Notes: a model not told the origin generated them from the sequence alone. A DNA stretch of 64,000 bases from Chenopodium formosanum (GCA_024500155.1 CM044869.1:46579898-46643897), one strand, 5' to 3'. Positions 43,860 through 54,737 are shown, counted from the first letter of the stretch. A program made the numbers and translations.

Positions 43860-44220
43860 AAAGGCAAATGTTACTTCTACCGTAGAAGGAGATGATGCAT
43901 TGATATGGTCTTTAGAGAGCAAGGAAGAATCTTGGGTGTTAGATTCTGGAGCATCATTCCACGCTACTTCGAAGAAAGAATTCTTTGAGAAGTATGTGCT
44001 TGGAAACGTTGGAAAAGTATACCTTGGCGATGACCAACCTTGTAACATTGTTGGTAAAAGTATAGTAAGGATTAAGTTAACTGGGTCAGTTTGGGAGCTG
44101 AAGAATGTCAGGCATATTCCAGACCTAAGAAAGAACTTGATTTCAGTTGGCCAGTTGGCCACCGAAGGCTACACTACAACTTCCAAGATGACAATTGGAA
44201 GATTTCAAAGGGAGCAATGA
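43860..44220 (+). pseudogene. Copia protease, Tork-like element
   Basis: The aspartic protease has an intact active-site motif (SWVLDSGASFHATSKKEFF) and the downstream YLGDDQPCNIVGKSIVRIKL. The frame of this part ends at 44218-44220 and the integrase continues in the overlapping frame, so a frameshift near 44100-44200 separates them. In the family this enzyme cuts the gag-pol polyprotein. Confidence 0.75.
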
Positions 44221-45107
44221 CAATTGGTCATGGTAAAAAGAGTGGTACTCTTTACATGACAGCAGGGGCATGTTGTTCAATATCAATTGCTATAGGAAAT
44301 GAAAATTCCAAATTGTGGCACCAAAGACTTGGCCACATGAGTGAGAAAGGGATGAAACAAATGCATTCTAAAGGGAAATTACCAGGTTTTGAATCAGTTG
44401 ATATGGACATGTGTGAAGAATGCATACTTAGAAAGCAGAAGAGAGTAAGCTTTCAAACTAGTGGTAGAACCCCAAAGAACGAAAAGTTGGAGCTTGTACA
44501 CTCCGATGTTTGGGGACTAACAACCACTTCATCCATAGGTGGAAAACATTACTTTGTCACTATTATTGATGATCACTCCCGGAAGGTATGGGTTTACTTC
44601 CTAAAACAAAAATCTGAAGTGTTTGAAACTTTTAAGCGATGGGAAGCTATGATGGAAAATAAAACAGGTCCGAAGATTATAAAGTTCAGAACCGACAACG
44701 GTGGTGAATATGAAGACACCACATTCAAGAAGTTTTTCTATGAGCATGGGATCAAGATGGAAAGAACTGTGCCGGGTACACCTCAACATAATGGTGTAGC
44801 TGAGTGTATGAACCGAACGTTAACAGAAAGAGCCAGAAGCATTCGTATACAGTCAAGTTTACCGAAGCAGTTATGGGCGGAAGTAGTCAACACATCAGCT
44901 TACTTGATCAACCGAGGACCATTGACTCCATTAGACTACAAAATACCAGAGGAGGTATGGACTGGAAAAGATATGGCTCACTTGAAGGTTTTTGGTTGTG
45001 TAGCATATGTGCATATTAGTGATCAAGGCAGGAATAAGCTTGATCCTAAATCTAAGAAATGTACTTTTATTGGCTATGGCGGGGATGAGTTTGGATACCG
45101 CATATGA
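44180..45107 (+). pseudogene. Copia integrase, Tork-like element
   Basis: Pre-integrase and integrase: LWHQRLGHMSEKGMKQMHSK, CEECILRKQKRVSF (zinc-binding), HSDVWG with the first Asp, RTDNGGEYEDTTFKKFF with the second, and the NGVAECMNRTLTERARS stretch with the Glu; the Arg usual after that Glu is Cys. The C-terminal GKDMAHLKVFGCVAYVHI part is complete. TGA at 45105-45107 stands where Trp is expected and the frame continues with DDENKKVILTRDVIF. Confidence 0.85.
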
Positions 45108-46215
45108 GATGATGAAAATAAAAAGGTGATCCTAACTAGAGATGTGATTTTTAATGAACGAGTCCTGTACAAGGATAGACACAAAACTGAAGCTAGTGAC
45201 TCAGTACAAAGTGGGCCGATGTTTGTAGATGAAGATTATATCCCCGATGGTACGGTGAAAGACTCACCTACAAGAGAACCTCAACAAGAATAATCTGTTG
45301 GACAGATCCATACACCACAGTCCAATATGCCACAACCTTCTAGTCCAGCACCAATATTGAGAAGGACTACTCGCCCAAATGTACCAAAAAAAAAAATATG
45401 TGAATTATCTGTTATTGACAGATGAAGGAGAACCTGAATGCTATAATGAAGCATGTCAGATAAGTGATGCTAGCAAGTGGGAGCTTGCAATGAAAGATGA
45501 GATGAAATCTTTGATTTCTAACCAGACATGGGAATTAACTGAGTTACCCATGGGTAAAAAGGCACTTCACAACAAATGGGTATATTGAGTAAAAAAGGAG
45601 CATGATGGTTCTAAGAGATACAAAGCTCGATTAATAGTTAAAGGATTCCAATAGAAAGAAGGAGTTAACTACAATGAGATTTTCGAACCAGTTGTGAAAC
45701 TTAATACCATTAGAACAGTGTTAAGTATTGTTGCCATTGAAAATCTTCATCTTGAGCAATTAGATGTGAAGACTACATTTCTTCATGGAGATCTGGATGA
45801 GGAGATATACATGCATCAACCAGAAGGTTTTTTAGAAAATGGAAAAGAAAATATGGTGTGCAAACTTAAAAGTTTGTATGGTCTAAAACAAGCCCCGAGA
45901 CAGTGGTACAAAAAGTTTGATAACTTTATGCACAAGGAAGATTTCCAGAAGTGCAATGCTGACCACTTTTGCTACATCAAGAGATATCAATCAAGTTATA
46001 TCATTCTACTACTTTATGTCGATGATATGTTAGTAGCAGGTTCAAATATGGATGATATAAGAAGGTTAAAAGAGCAATTGTCAAAGGAATTTGACATGAA
46101 GGACTTGGGTCCAGCAAAGAAAATTCTTGGAATGCAAATTACAAGGGATAAGCATAAAGGTACATTGCAATTATCTCAATCAGAATACATCAAACGTGTT
46201 TTTACAGAGATTTAG
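45108..46215 (+). pseudogene. Copia reverse transcriptase, Tork-like element
   Basis: A linker with stops and a frame change (45108-45380) leads to ASKWELAMKDEMKSLISNQT. In-frame stops are TGA 45586-45588 (Trp expected) and TAG 45652-45654 (Gln expected). From 45694 the frame is open: LDVKTTFLHGDLDEEIYMHQ, SLYGLKQAPRQWYKKFDNFM and the catalytic LLLYVDDMLVAGSN (46009-46050). It ends near 46213 by a frameshift into RNase H. Confidence 0.85.
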
Positions 46216-46978
46216 TATGAGTGATTCCAAACAAGTTAGTACACCCTTGGCAAGTCACTTTCGATTATCCAAGGATCAGTCTCCTCAGACAAAGGAAGAT
46301 AGAGACTACATGGCTAAGTTTCCATACGCCTCAGCCATTGGTAGTTTGATGTATGCAATGGTTTGTACAAGACTGGACATTAGACATGTAGTGGGAGTTG
46401 TTAGCAAGTTTATGTCAAATCCAGGAAAAGTTCATTGGGAAGTAGTGAAGTGGATTTTGAGGTATCTACGAGGTACTATAGAGAAGTGTTTGTACTTTGG
46501 TAAATGTGAATTAAAAGTACAAGGTTATGTTGATGCTGACTTTGGAGGTGAAGTCGATCGCCGTAAAAGCACCACAGGCTATATATTCACTGTTGGAAAT
46601 ACAACGGTTAGTTGGATGTCGCAATTAGAAAAGATTGTTGCTCTATCCACTATAGAGGATGAATATGTAGCGGTAACTGAAGCTAATAAAGAGATGATAT
46701 GGCTTCAAGGTTTGTTAACTGAGTTGGGATTCAAGCAAGAGAATAGTGTTTTGTACAGTGATAGTCAAAGTGCGATACACTTGGCAAAGAATTCAGCATT
46801 TCATTCTAGAACAAAGCACATTAGACTTCAGTATCATTTTATTCAATCTTTATTAGAAGAAGAAGTGCTAACATTGGAGAAAATTCAAGGAACTAAGAAT
46901 CCGACAGATATGTTAACAAAGACGGTGACTATTGACAAACTGAAGTTGTGTTCAACTTTGGTTGGCCTACTTGAGTAA
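46200..46978 (+). pseudogene. Copia RNase H, Tork-like element
   Basis: Open from RFSMSDSKQVSTPLASHF to TAA 46976-46978. The RNase H domain has YVDADFGGEVDRRKSTTGYI, ALSTIEDEYVAVTEANKEMI (Glu kept) and LYSDSQSAIHLAKNSAFHSR. Apart from its upstream frameshift this domain is intact. Sequence style is closest to Tnt1/Tork. Confidence 0.85.
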
Positions 46979-47033
46979 TATACGAAAACATTATGTTGCA
47001 TGGAGTAAGATGTGAAGACAGATTAAAATCAGT

Positions 47034-47048
47034 CTTCGAGTGGGATAT
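47034..47048 (+). other. Polypurine tract of Tork-like copia
   Basis: ttcgagtgggatat precedes the 3' LTR start TGTTGAG. Confidence 0.7.
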
Positions 47049-47490
47049 TGTTGAGATATAAGCCTTTATTTTGCATAATAAAAATATGAAAGGTTGAGGA
47101 TTAAGGAACCTTAATTTAGTGTTACTAAATTAAATTAATGGTTCATGCATTTGCTAAATAATAGGTGGGTAGCATTGTTTCTGTAAGCCTATATATATTA
47201 ATGTTTTGTTTTTTCCTTTTGAACCATCCCAAAAACAAAAGAAAACATAAGGCAAATAGAGAGAAGCTTTAAGAGAATTATTAGAGAAAATTCTTGGGTG
47301 TAATTGGGGTGCATATGGTTGTGAGCTATAATAAGTGTTGTGAACACTTGTGTATTATTTATCTTCTTTAGTAAACTTTTGCAGCATAATTAGAGATACA
47401 AATATTGTTCATTTATTTTTATTATTTATATTATTATTTTTATTCCCACTAATCTGATTCTAAAGGAAATTTGCATAATATTTCCTAACA
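47049..47490 (+). repeat. 3' LTR of Tork-like copia
   Basis: Same sequence as 42536-42974 with few changes (for example ttattttgcataat for ttatttagcatgct). Confidence 0.9.
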
Positions 47491-47495
47491 CCTAG

Positions 47496-48008
47496 CCCCT
47501 CCTCTTAGAATGCCACTTGTTGATTAATTAGTTGTTGGCTATTTTCTTTTGTTTTTGATTTAAAAATAAAAGGAGAAAATTGATTTTACCAACTCTCCCA
47601 CATTAATGGAAGAGTGGATTTCTCACTTGAATGAGTTTTCTTGTAAATATTCCACTTGGGAATTGGGAAAACTCACTTGAGTAAGAGCTCAATTAGGCAT
47701 CTCCACTTGAGAGAAAACATATAAGCTCATTAATTACTCGAATAGTGTTTTGGTCCGGCTTGGCTAACCTCCAAGCAAGAGATCCGTCGCGATTGTGTTG
47801 TGGGTGGATATCGTGGAGGCCGTTGCGCTTGCGAGGCTTTAGCTTTCTCAAGTAAGAGCTCTATTTGGTCGAGCGAAACACGCTACAAGGGTAATTTAGT
47901 CTTTTCTCTAATCTTGTTATTTATGCATTTTGGTTATATTAATTGTGAGTTTTTCCTTAGGCTCAGGTTTTATTTTCCGTGGTAAGTTGGACTCATCGAA
48001 ACCCAACA
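47496..48008 (+). other. Gypsy LTR 3' part
   Basis: LTR continuation after the copia insert. 47740-47900 has a more GC-rich R/U5-like stretch (gatccgtcgcgattgtgttg). No gene. Confidence 0.45.
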
Positions 48009-48064
48009 GGTTAATCAAAAGGTTGGATAATTTTGGGAGAAAGAGCTAAAGGTTGGATTATTCC
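48009..48064 (-). repeat. Terminal fragment of TIR element family seen at 35011
   Basis: Reverse complement reads ggaataatccaacctttag ... tctcccaaaattatccaacc, matching 35011-35068. It starts right after the probable LTR end, so the gypsy element may have inserted into an older copy. Confidence 0.55.
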
Positions 48065-48160
48065 TGTTAAATTATTCCAAAGAAATATATTATTTTGAAT
48101 ATTAATTGTTATAATGTTAGTTCGTCGCAGTAGTAATTTTGAGTTGTATGTGTAAATTAG

Positions 48161-48271
48161 GTTTTTTTTTTGTATTTAGTGAGCCACAAGGGCGGGTGAT
48201 TAGAATCGATCCCAAGATCTCTTGAAATCGGGAGGGGAGCTCTAACCACTTAAACTATCCCTCACTTTCAC
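48161..48271 (-). mobile_element. tRNA-derived SINE
   Basis: Minus strand reads GTGAGGGATAGTTTAAGTGG (box A-like), then GGGATCGATTCTAATC (box B-like), then a body ending in a short A-rich tail (plus-strand T run at 48162-48171). It is flanked by a perfect 11-bp duplication gtgtaaattag (48150-48160 and 48272-48282). About 110 bp, short even for a plant SINE. Box A and B would drive Pol III transcription. Confidence 0.8.
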
Positions 48272-48282
48272 GTGTAAATTAG

Positions 48283-49078
48283 TTTAATAGAGTATTGAAC
48301 CTAGCAAATTATAATGCTCTAGATGTTGACCAAATCTATTTAGTCACGTAAGTGGGGAAGTGAATGGTTTTACCTACTCATTAATCCTTGTAACTCCCAC
48401 ATTAATCATCCATAATGATGATGATTATAACCCCCAATCCTTGAATTTTGCCTAACTCTTAAACTCCTCACTTTCCCCTCTATTTACTCTCACGTTCTCA
48501 GCCATCTTCTTCCCATTTGCTGCTGCATTTTTCTTAATCTCTAAACTCACAATAACTCTTACAAAAATCTACTAAGTAACTGGTTCCCATTGGTGGGCGT
48601 TCGGAGCTTCGATCCTTGTTCGTTGGACTCGTTTGCACTCGTTCTTGCACTCTAATTTCAAGGTAACTAGTACTATTCCTTAGACTTGGTTTCACTTAGT
48701 TTAGAATGCATGTTTTAGAGTTAGAACGATTGAGAAAGTTGTTTGAAAAAAAACTAGTACGACCGTTAGTTACCTCACAAAATCGATTTTTGACAAAACC
48801 TTGAAATGATACTCCAATTGGCTTCATAGGAATTGGGCTGACATCTTTTCTTATTTCATGAGTGGAGACCTTGAAAATTACTTTTCATGTATAAATCATC
48901 ATCATCTTTAGTCGTTAGTTTCGTTGGGCTTGATTATATTCTTGCTACTAGTTTAGGTACCGTGTCATGCATGATAATTTTCAGTGTTATTATTAATTTA
49001 CAACTATTTTAATCAATGAAAAAAATTGTCAAAAATTAGTGTGAATCAAACTACCGAAACATTTACTAAAATGAAACA
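48283..49078. other. Non-coding, possible gypsy LTR remnant
   Basis: No gene. 48540-48670 (ttcccattggtgggcgttcgg ... tttcaaggtaactag) resembles leader/LTR sequence of plant gypsy elements, but no termini were found. Confidence 0.35.
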
Positions 49079-49433
49079 GTCATTGTAGATTTGTAGACAC
49101 CTAAAAATGTCTCCCCAAAACCAAACACGATGATGAACAACCTTTCACCGCCATTATTGGGCGGGTTGAGTATCTAATCCCGGAAGTGCTTAAAATCCAT
49201 ATTTAGTCAAACCCAACTCACAACATAGTCAATGGATCAGTCCTAATGATTACTCAATGCATAGTCCAATTTATATTTTGGCCCGAGCCTTTTTAATTCA
49301 TTTCGTATTATTTATTAATTTAGCCTGGTTAATTAATAATAAACCTAAATAATCCCGGAACTATGAAACGACACTTAAAAATACCGAACTTAATTTGGTT
49401 AAAAGTGAATTTGGACGCAATTTTGGACAGACT

Positions 49434-49535
49434 GTACACCGCGACACGGTGCTCTGTACTGTGCCACGGTGGACAGTACCGTGACACGGTGTCTAGTACT
49501 GTGTCATGGTACACACACCGTATCACGGTGCCTAA
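49434..49535 (+). repeat. U3 palindromic array ACCGTGACACGGTG
   Basis: Recurrent caccgcgacacggtg, actgtgccacggtgg, taccgtgacacggtg, actgtgtcatggtac and accgtatcacggtgcc, nearly each a palindrome. It ends 64 bp upstream of the TATA box, the same place as the unrelated-sequence array at 10388-10483. Confidence 0.8.
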
Positions 49536-49598
49536 TTAGGGTTTTTCCGCGACGCTAATCTCTTCTAGGGTTTCGTGTGATCCCCTGCTCATTTCCTC

Positions 49599-49606
49599 TA
49601 TAAATA
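49599..49606 (+). promoter_or_regulatory. LTR TATA box
   Basis: TATAAATA followed by a C-rich start region, in the solo LTR. Confidence 0.65.
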
Positions 49607-50599
49607 ACCCCCTCATTTCTGCAATTCAAGGCACCAAATAATTCTCTATTCTCTCGTCTATGCTCTAGCCTAAACACTAGCCTACCCTATTCTCTCACAA
49701 TACTTCCCCCAAGCACTCCAAGGAGTCCGTACTATACCCGAGGTTCCATCCTTAAACCAAGGCGTGAAAGGTAGAACTGTTTGATGGTTTGGCCCCAAAT
49801 CAACCTTAATTTAATTTAATTTCAATTATTGTTTATTAATATCCTTGAAGTTACTAAAGCGTTTATTATTTTGTAGTTGCAAGCAAACAAAATCAAAGTA
49901 AGGAATCATGTTCCTTTTATTTCTATTATTTTTCTAACGATTTTTATTATGTTTGTCATATATTAATTGTTGGATTTATTGTTGAATTGCTTCCAATATT
50001 AATGTTGGTTTTATTATATTTTATGATCACCATATTGCATGTTTAAAAGGGAGTATATAATTGAATATAACGCCTAATAAGATCATTCGGACGACCGGTT
50101 TAGGTTCCTTTTTAATCTTGTTGTTAATTGAAGTGATCACAATATTTTAGAATTATATGTTGCATTAATATTCAACCAATGTACCATAATAATAGTTTGG
50201 AGCGAATTGAATCTTTGCTTGTATGCCTTTGAGATCGCATGAATCACTTTTCCCTATAAGAAACGAGTAGAGGCCAATACGGCCGAATGTGACTCCATGA
50301 CTCACTTCATACCATCATCCCCAATCTTCCTTTCGTGGTTCCGAACTATATGGAGTTAGTAATCTCATGGATTATGAATGGGGTGTAACCTTCACGGGTC
50401 ACGTTGTTGTCTTTCATTGTCCCTTTATCGTGGTTGCCTTTTATGATCCGTGAACGGTTTACAAGTTTCTTAAAAACTTGTTGGCGGCTCCCTACTTTCC
50501 TTGTCCCTAATCGTATATGTCAATTCCCATTTCCTAAGAGAGCCAAGCATATTCACACATGCTTAACATAGGCGCACTTCAAACGACGGCTACAGTCAT

Positions 50600-51223
50600 G
50601 AAAAAACTGATTAGCTAAATATATGCATATATTTTAAAGATAAGCATTTGAGCATATGATTATTTTATGTATTTCGATATGGTATTGTTAGATTGTTATT
50701 TTTTCTTGTTAACTAAATGAAAATTTTTAAAGTTATGTACTCACTATGCGAATAAATTTTCTTTGTACATACTATTAAAATCACTCTATTATTTCAACCA
50801 AAACTGTGCAACCTAAAATAATATTATTACATATCATTCCAACAACATATTATTTCTTATTCAACTTTCTCGTGATATGAAATCTAATTAGATATCAATA
50901 TATTTTAAATTATATTTTGGTAATATTTTATATAATAATTAATAGTTATCAGTCAATAAATTACATAAATATTGGTTATCAAGGTCATTTACTTAATATA
51001 AATAAGTAATAAAAATATTATGTTGATAATCTACTACGACCTACGTATACGTACGATATTTTTCCTATTAAAGTTATTGTATTTTATTCTTTCCATAATC
51101 AAAGATATAGATAATAATTATTTTCTTACAACTAAAGTTATTTACATTTTAGTCAACTTTTTTTACCTTAATAAATTTTAATTAAAAGAATATTTTCTCC
51201 AATGAAATAATATATATATATAT
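50600..51223. other. AT-rich intergenic stretch
   Basis: No gene or terminal repeat recognised. Ends in a short (ta) run at 51209-51223. Confidence 0.5.
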
Positions 51224-51278
51224 AAGGACACACCAGACGATGACACGAGTCATTGATGTCATTACTGGTGTGTCTTTT
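51224..51278. repeat. Short hairpin
   Basis: aaggacacaccag (51224-51236) pairs with ctggtgtgtctttt (51265-51278) around a 28-base loop that itself holds gatgaca/tgatgtcat. It may be a small MITE or a transcribed hairpin. Confidence 0.5.
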
Positions 51279-52379
51279 AGTACATAGTTATTATTGATTG
51301 ATTGATGCGTGTCTAGCTAGAACTTGGTATAATGTATTTATATATATCATTGGACCTGCTAATTTTGTTGGCCTGGGTTTATATGAAACATAGGGTTGAC
51401 TTTCTTAGCATATAATTATTAAACCAAATGCTTAAACTCCTAGCTTAATTGAGTCATGCATCTATTACAAAAGCATTAAAATTCTAGTATTCTCAAATTA
51501 AAAAAATAATAATAAAAAAAGCATTCAAAAACCATTGAAAAATTAACTCCAATAACAAATTAGGGAAAAACTTTCTACTTCTACTCTTCAAATCTACCTT
51601 GTTCTTTCCCTTTACCTTGGCCTCCTTCGCCTTTGTAGAACTGGTTAGTTCTCTAATTGATACAGATCAGAAAAAAAAATTGCATCAGAACAGAATAATA
51701 GTTTATATAGTTCATATATGACAGAAAAATGCATCAGAACAGAATATAAGAACATAAAACATATGTATTTTTGTATCTAATTCAAGTCTAAAACATGAAA
51801 CATATGTATCTTATAGTTCAGTTCCCACAAGTTACCCATCAATATACACTAGTATCACAAACCATAAATTACCCATCAAAAACCAACAAAACAATAGCAA
51901 TCAAGTAACAAATATCAATCACTATATAACTATGCATCACACCCATGAAATGACAAACATGAACAACAACCTACATCACATACACATAAGCACATATAAC
52001 AGTTCGATACCAGTAATCAAAAACCAAAGCCATTTCAGTAATCAATTTCAAACAACTGCAACTTTTCTAGCAATTTATACCAGTTCATCTTACTATAACT
52101 AATAATCACATGAAATTGAAGAAAAATTAATAATCTTGAGCAAAAATTAGAGCAATATACATGAAACACATCAAAAATGAACAAAAATTAAAACCTAATT
52201 TTAGACAAACGAACTATCAAAATGAACAAACGATCAAACAAAAACCTAATTTAAGAAACAATAATCAATCAAAAAACACGAAATCAAAAGAAATAGAGAC
52301 CTTGAGAGGATCATCCTTGCGAGATATAAAATCATAATACAAACTATCAGAATGAAAAATATACAAATTCAACACATAA
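51279..52379. other. AT-rich non-coding stretch
   Basis: No gene. Several short direct repeats (gcatcagaacagaataata and gcatcagaacagaatataa near 51684 and 51731). Confidence 0.45.
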
Positions 52380-52769
52380 TCAAAATCTAGGGTTTTTTTG
52401 ACAAAAAATTAAGAGATAACAAACCTGAGATTGTGGATTCTTGGTGATTTGAAGTAGATAATTAAAAAAAAGTGAGCGAAATTTGGAAAATTGTTGTGAA
52501 ATTTGGAGAATTGTTGCGAAATTTGGGAATTCTCTGATGAAAAATGTCGAAGGAGAGAAGAGATGAGAGAGAAGAGTTTGGTTTTTTGTGATAGAGCCAA
52601 GTAACACTAATTGTTTCCCCAAAATTTACCCTGGAAACAAAAGGGTGGAAACAGTTACCACAAGGTAACGGGTTTTGTTTCTTTACTCGTGAACCGAACG
52701 CATTGTAAGGGTAACGAAAAGCTAATTCCATTTCCACCTCTTTAAAATAATCATACCAAACACCCCCTA
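52380..52769 (-). other. Possible end of a Harbinger/Tourist-like element
   Basis: The right edge, read on the minus strand, starts GGGGGTGTTTGGTATGATTA, a Tourist-style end followed by TAA. The other end was not found. Overlapping minus frames (52380-52737) contain a repeated FPNFTTIF-like short unit caused by three copies of aaatttggagaattgttg-type sequence at 52480-52535; not supported as a gene. Confidence 0.35.
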
Positions 52770-54013
52770 AAAGGTAAAGTTGTACGAAAATGTTGTTTCA
52801 CACTTTACAACTAGAGTTTCTCCTGTAGATGAAATTGAACAGAGCTTTTTTGGGTCCTATCTGCAAGGTTTGATGAGCTTGGTGAAATTTGACGATTTGT
52901 AATTGATCATTAATAATTAATAAAATTCCCATCTTTCTGTAGGAAGAAAAAAAAAAAAAAAGATTATAATAGATGAATTCTCTTTTGATTTGAAATTGAA
53001 TATAGGTTGTAGTGTATAGTGTTGTATTTTATGGAGTACTCCTTAGTAAATAAAGTGTGCCCCATTTTTTATTTAGAAACATGTTACCCATACAATATTC
53101 TGTTAATATGTGTAAGTGTGTGTTATCCAAAATTAAATTTATTTACTACATTCTTTTCTTGACCTTTGACCTATTGACCAAGGGGGAGTGGACTTTAGAA
53201 TGTTTTTAAGGGCTTTGGTCAAATGATGGAAGTAAAGTGGAAGGACTAAGCCCAGTCAAAGGCCAATGAAATGAAAAAAAAAATGGCTTTGAGGCAAACA
53301 AGGTGTTTTAATTTGAAAGGGAGAGTTGGCGCCAAAAAAGATAACCGCTCAAAAGTTATGGGATTCAACAAAAAACCACTCTGATTTTGCCTCTAAATAA
53401 AAGTGAAGAAACTGCAGAAAGGGATCGGCAAGACAATCAACAACAAGCATTTCATTTTCTTTAAGCTTTCTAGCATCCTTAGTTTTCCCAAATTGGTTAA
53501 TATATGTTGAATGGAAATTGTAACCATGAGATGATCGAACTAAAAATTGTATATTTTTTAAGTGCCAATAATTGTTTATTTATTTGCCGGATGGAAATTG
53601 CAACCATGATATGGTCGAATTAATAATGTTTTATTTTTTGGTGCACCTAATTTAATTTTTATTCTTTTTATAGTTCAGTATATATCCATGTATAGTTTAA
53701 TTTGGTAAAATGTTGTTGTTAGGTAACTAATGTTGAAGGAGGAATTCTATTACTTGAAGCCGGAAGTTCATGAACAATCAAATTGAAGATTTAAATTTAT
53801 TCAAAAATATATAAAGACTTAATATTTTATTTGTAATCAATTATTTTTTCTATTAGTTTAGGGGTTAAAGTTGTTAAGTATTTTTTGTTCAACTAATATA
53901 CTTCTATTTACTACAAGATAAAAATGCCAATTTTTTTTTTTAGCGCAATAAAAGCGTCAATTTGATTGTATGACAGTGCAGAGCTTTGACCAGTAAGGCA
54001 GTAACATCTTTAT
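52770..54013. other. AT-rich intergenic stretch
   Basis: No gene. gaaattgtaaccatgagatg (53514) and gaaattgcaaccatgatatg (53585) form a ~70-bp direct repeat. Confidence 0.45.
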
Positions 54014-54022
54014 TTAACAATA

Positions 54023-54589
54023 GGATTTTTTTACTTTTACACCAAAAAAAATCACGAAATTATTTTTTACCACCAAAAATTTTTAAAACTTTTATTTTAC
54101 CACCAAAAAGAAAATTAAAAATTGTTTTTTACCACGTGCCGTCAAAAACCTAACGGAATATTTTAAATTCTTCAATTTTCGTGCCAAACACATCATATTT
54201 AGGGGTTTTGGGGGGCAATTTGTTTCTTTGGTTCCAATTTAAGGTCAAAATCGACAAAAAATGATCGGAAATACTCCCTTTTGCGTGTTTAAAAATACAT
54301 TGGTTTGCGTGAAACACGCAAAACGAGGCATTTTCGATCATTTTTTGTCAATTCTGACTTCAAATTGGACTCGTAGAACCAAAATGTCCCCCTAAACCTA
54401 TGAACAACATGTTTTGCGCACGAAATTGAAGAGTTTTTTTTTTAACCGTTAAATTTAACAGTTTTCTTGACGGTAGGTGGTAAAAAAATAATTTTTAGAA
54501 ATTTTTTTGGTGGTAAAATACAACTTTTAAAATTTTTGGTAGTAAAAAACAATTTCGTGATTTTTTTTGTGGTAAAAGTCATAAAATCC
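54023..54589. mobile_element. MULE-type MITE with arms covering almost the whole element
   Basis: 567 bp, starting ggatttttttacttttacac and ending in its inverse, with arms pairing across nearly the full length (for example gaaattattttttaccacca with the right-hand copy, and cgttttgcgtgttt-type blocks near the centre). Flanks ttaacaata and taaactata agree at 7 of 9 positions, a decayed 9-bp duplication. The end motif matches that of the MULE at 36152, so that family probably moved it. Confidence 0.8.
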
Positions 54590-54708
54590 TAAACTATAAG
54601 TGGAAATTTGATATTAAAATTATTGAGATGAATCAACTGAATATTCTCATTATAAATTTTCATATATTATTTAAAACAAATGAAGTAATCCTAATAGTAA
54701 TAGTTATA

Positions 54709-54737
54709 ACCTGTGCGTGAGCACGGGTACACACTAG
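54709..54737 (+). mobile_element. Helitron-like 3' end
   Basis: Hairpin acctgtgc-gtga-gcacgggt followed after 5 bases by CTAG and then T, the classic Helitron 3' terminus. The 5' TC end was not located; the body would lie to the left. Confidence 0.55.

Larger units (their letters stand above)
42536..47490 (+). mobile_element. Ty1/copia element, Tork/Tnt1-like, both LTRs present
   Basis: LTRs at 42536-42974 and 47049-47490 (439 and 442 bp, very similar), primer-binding site, gag, protease, integrase, RT, RNase H and polypurine tract are all in the usual copia order. The flanks are cctaa and cctag, a 5-bp duplication with one change. Coding sequence is broken by several frameshifts and stops, so it is recent but non-functional. 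Confidence 0.92.
34840..48008 (+). mobile_element. Ty3/gypsy 3' LTR split by three later insertions
   Basis: Begins TGTAACACCCCATATTTTTAAG after a polypurine tract. LTR-type sequence resumes after each insert: 36044-36142, 41868-42535 and 47496-48008, with a probable end at AAACCCAACA (48008). Removing the TIR element (35011-36043), the MULE (36152-41858) and the copia element (42536-47490) leaves about 1.45 kb, a normal size for such an LTR. The end point is inferred, since no second LTR is present for comparison. Confidence 0.55.
49084..50594 (+). mobile_element. Solo LTR with 5-bp target duplication
   Basis: Starts TGTAGATTTGTAGACACC and ends GACGGCTACA, flanked by GTCAT at 49079-49083 and 50595-50599. 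Related to the 9798 LTR by its first 50 bases (ccaaacacgatgatgaacaa) and its order of landmarks (ttgaagttactaaagcg, ttcaaccaatgta, ggagttagtaatctcatgga, ggtttacaag). The TGTAGA start is duplicated. No internal region or second LTR. Confidence 0.9.

Noticed and set aside
48161..48271. A tRNA gene on the minus strand
   Set aside because: Box A/B-like motifs are present, but no cloverleaf or anticodon arm; A-rich tail and an 11-bp duplication identify a SINE.
52380..52737. Three overlapping minus-strand frames
   Set aside because: Short internal repeats give similar peptides in different frames; region looks like an element terminus.
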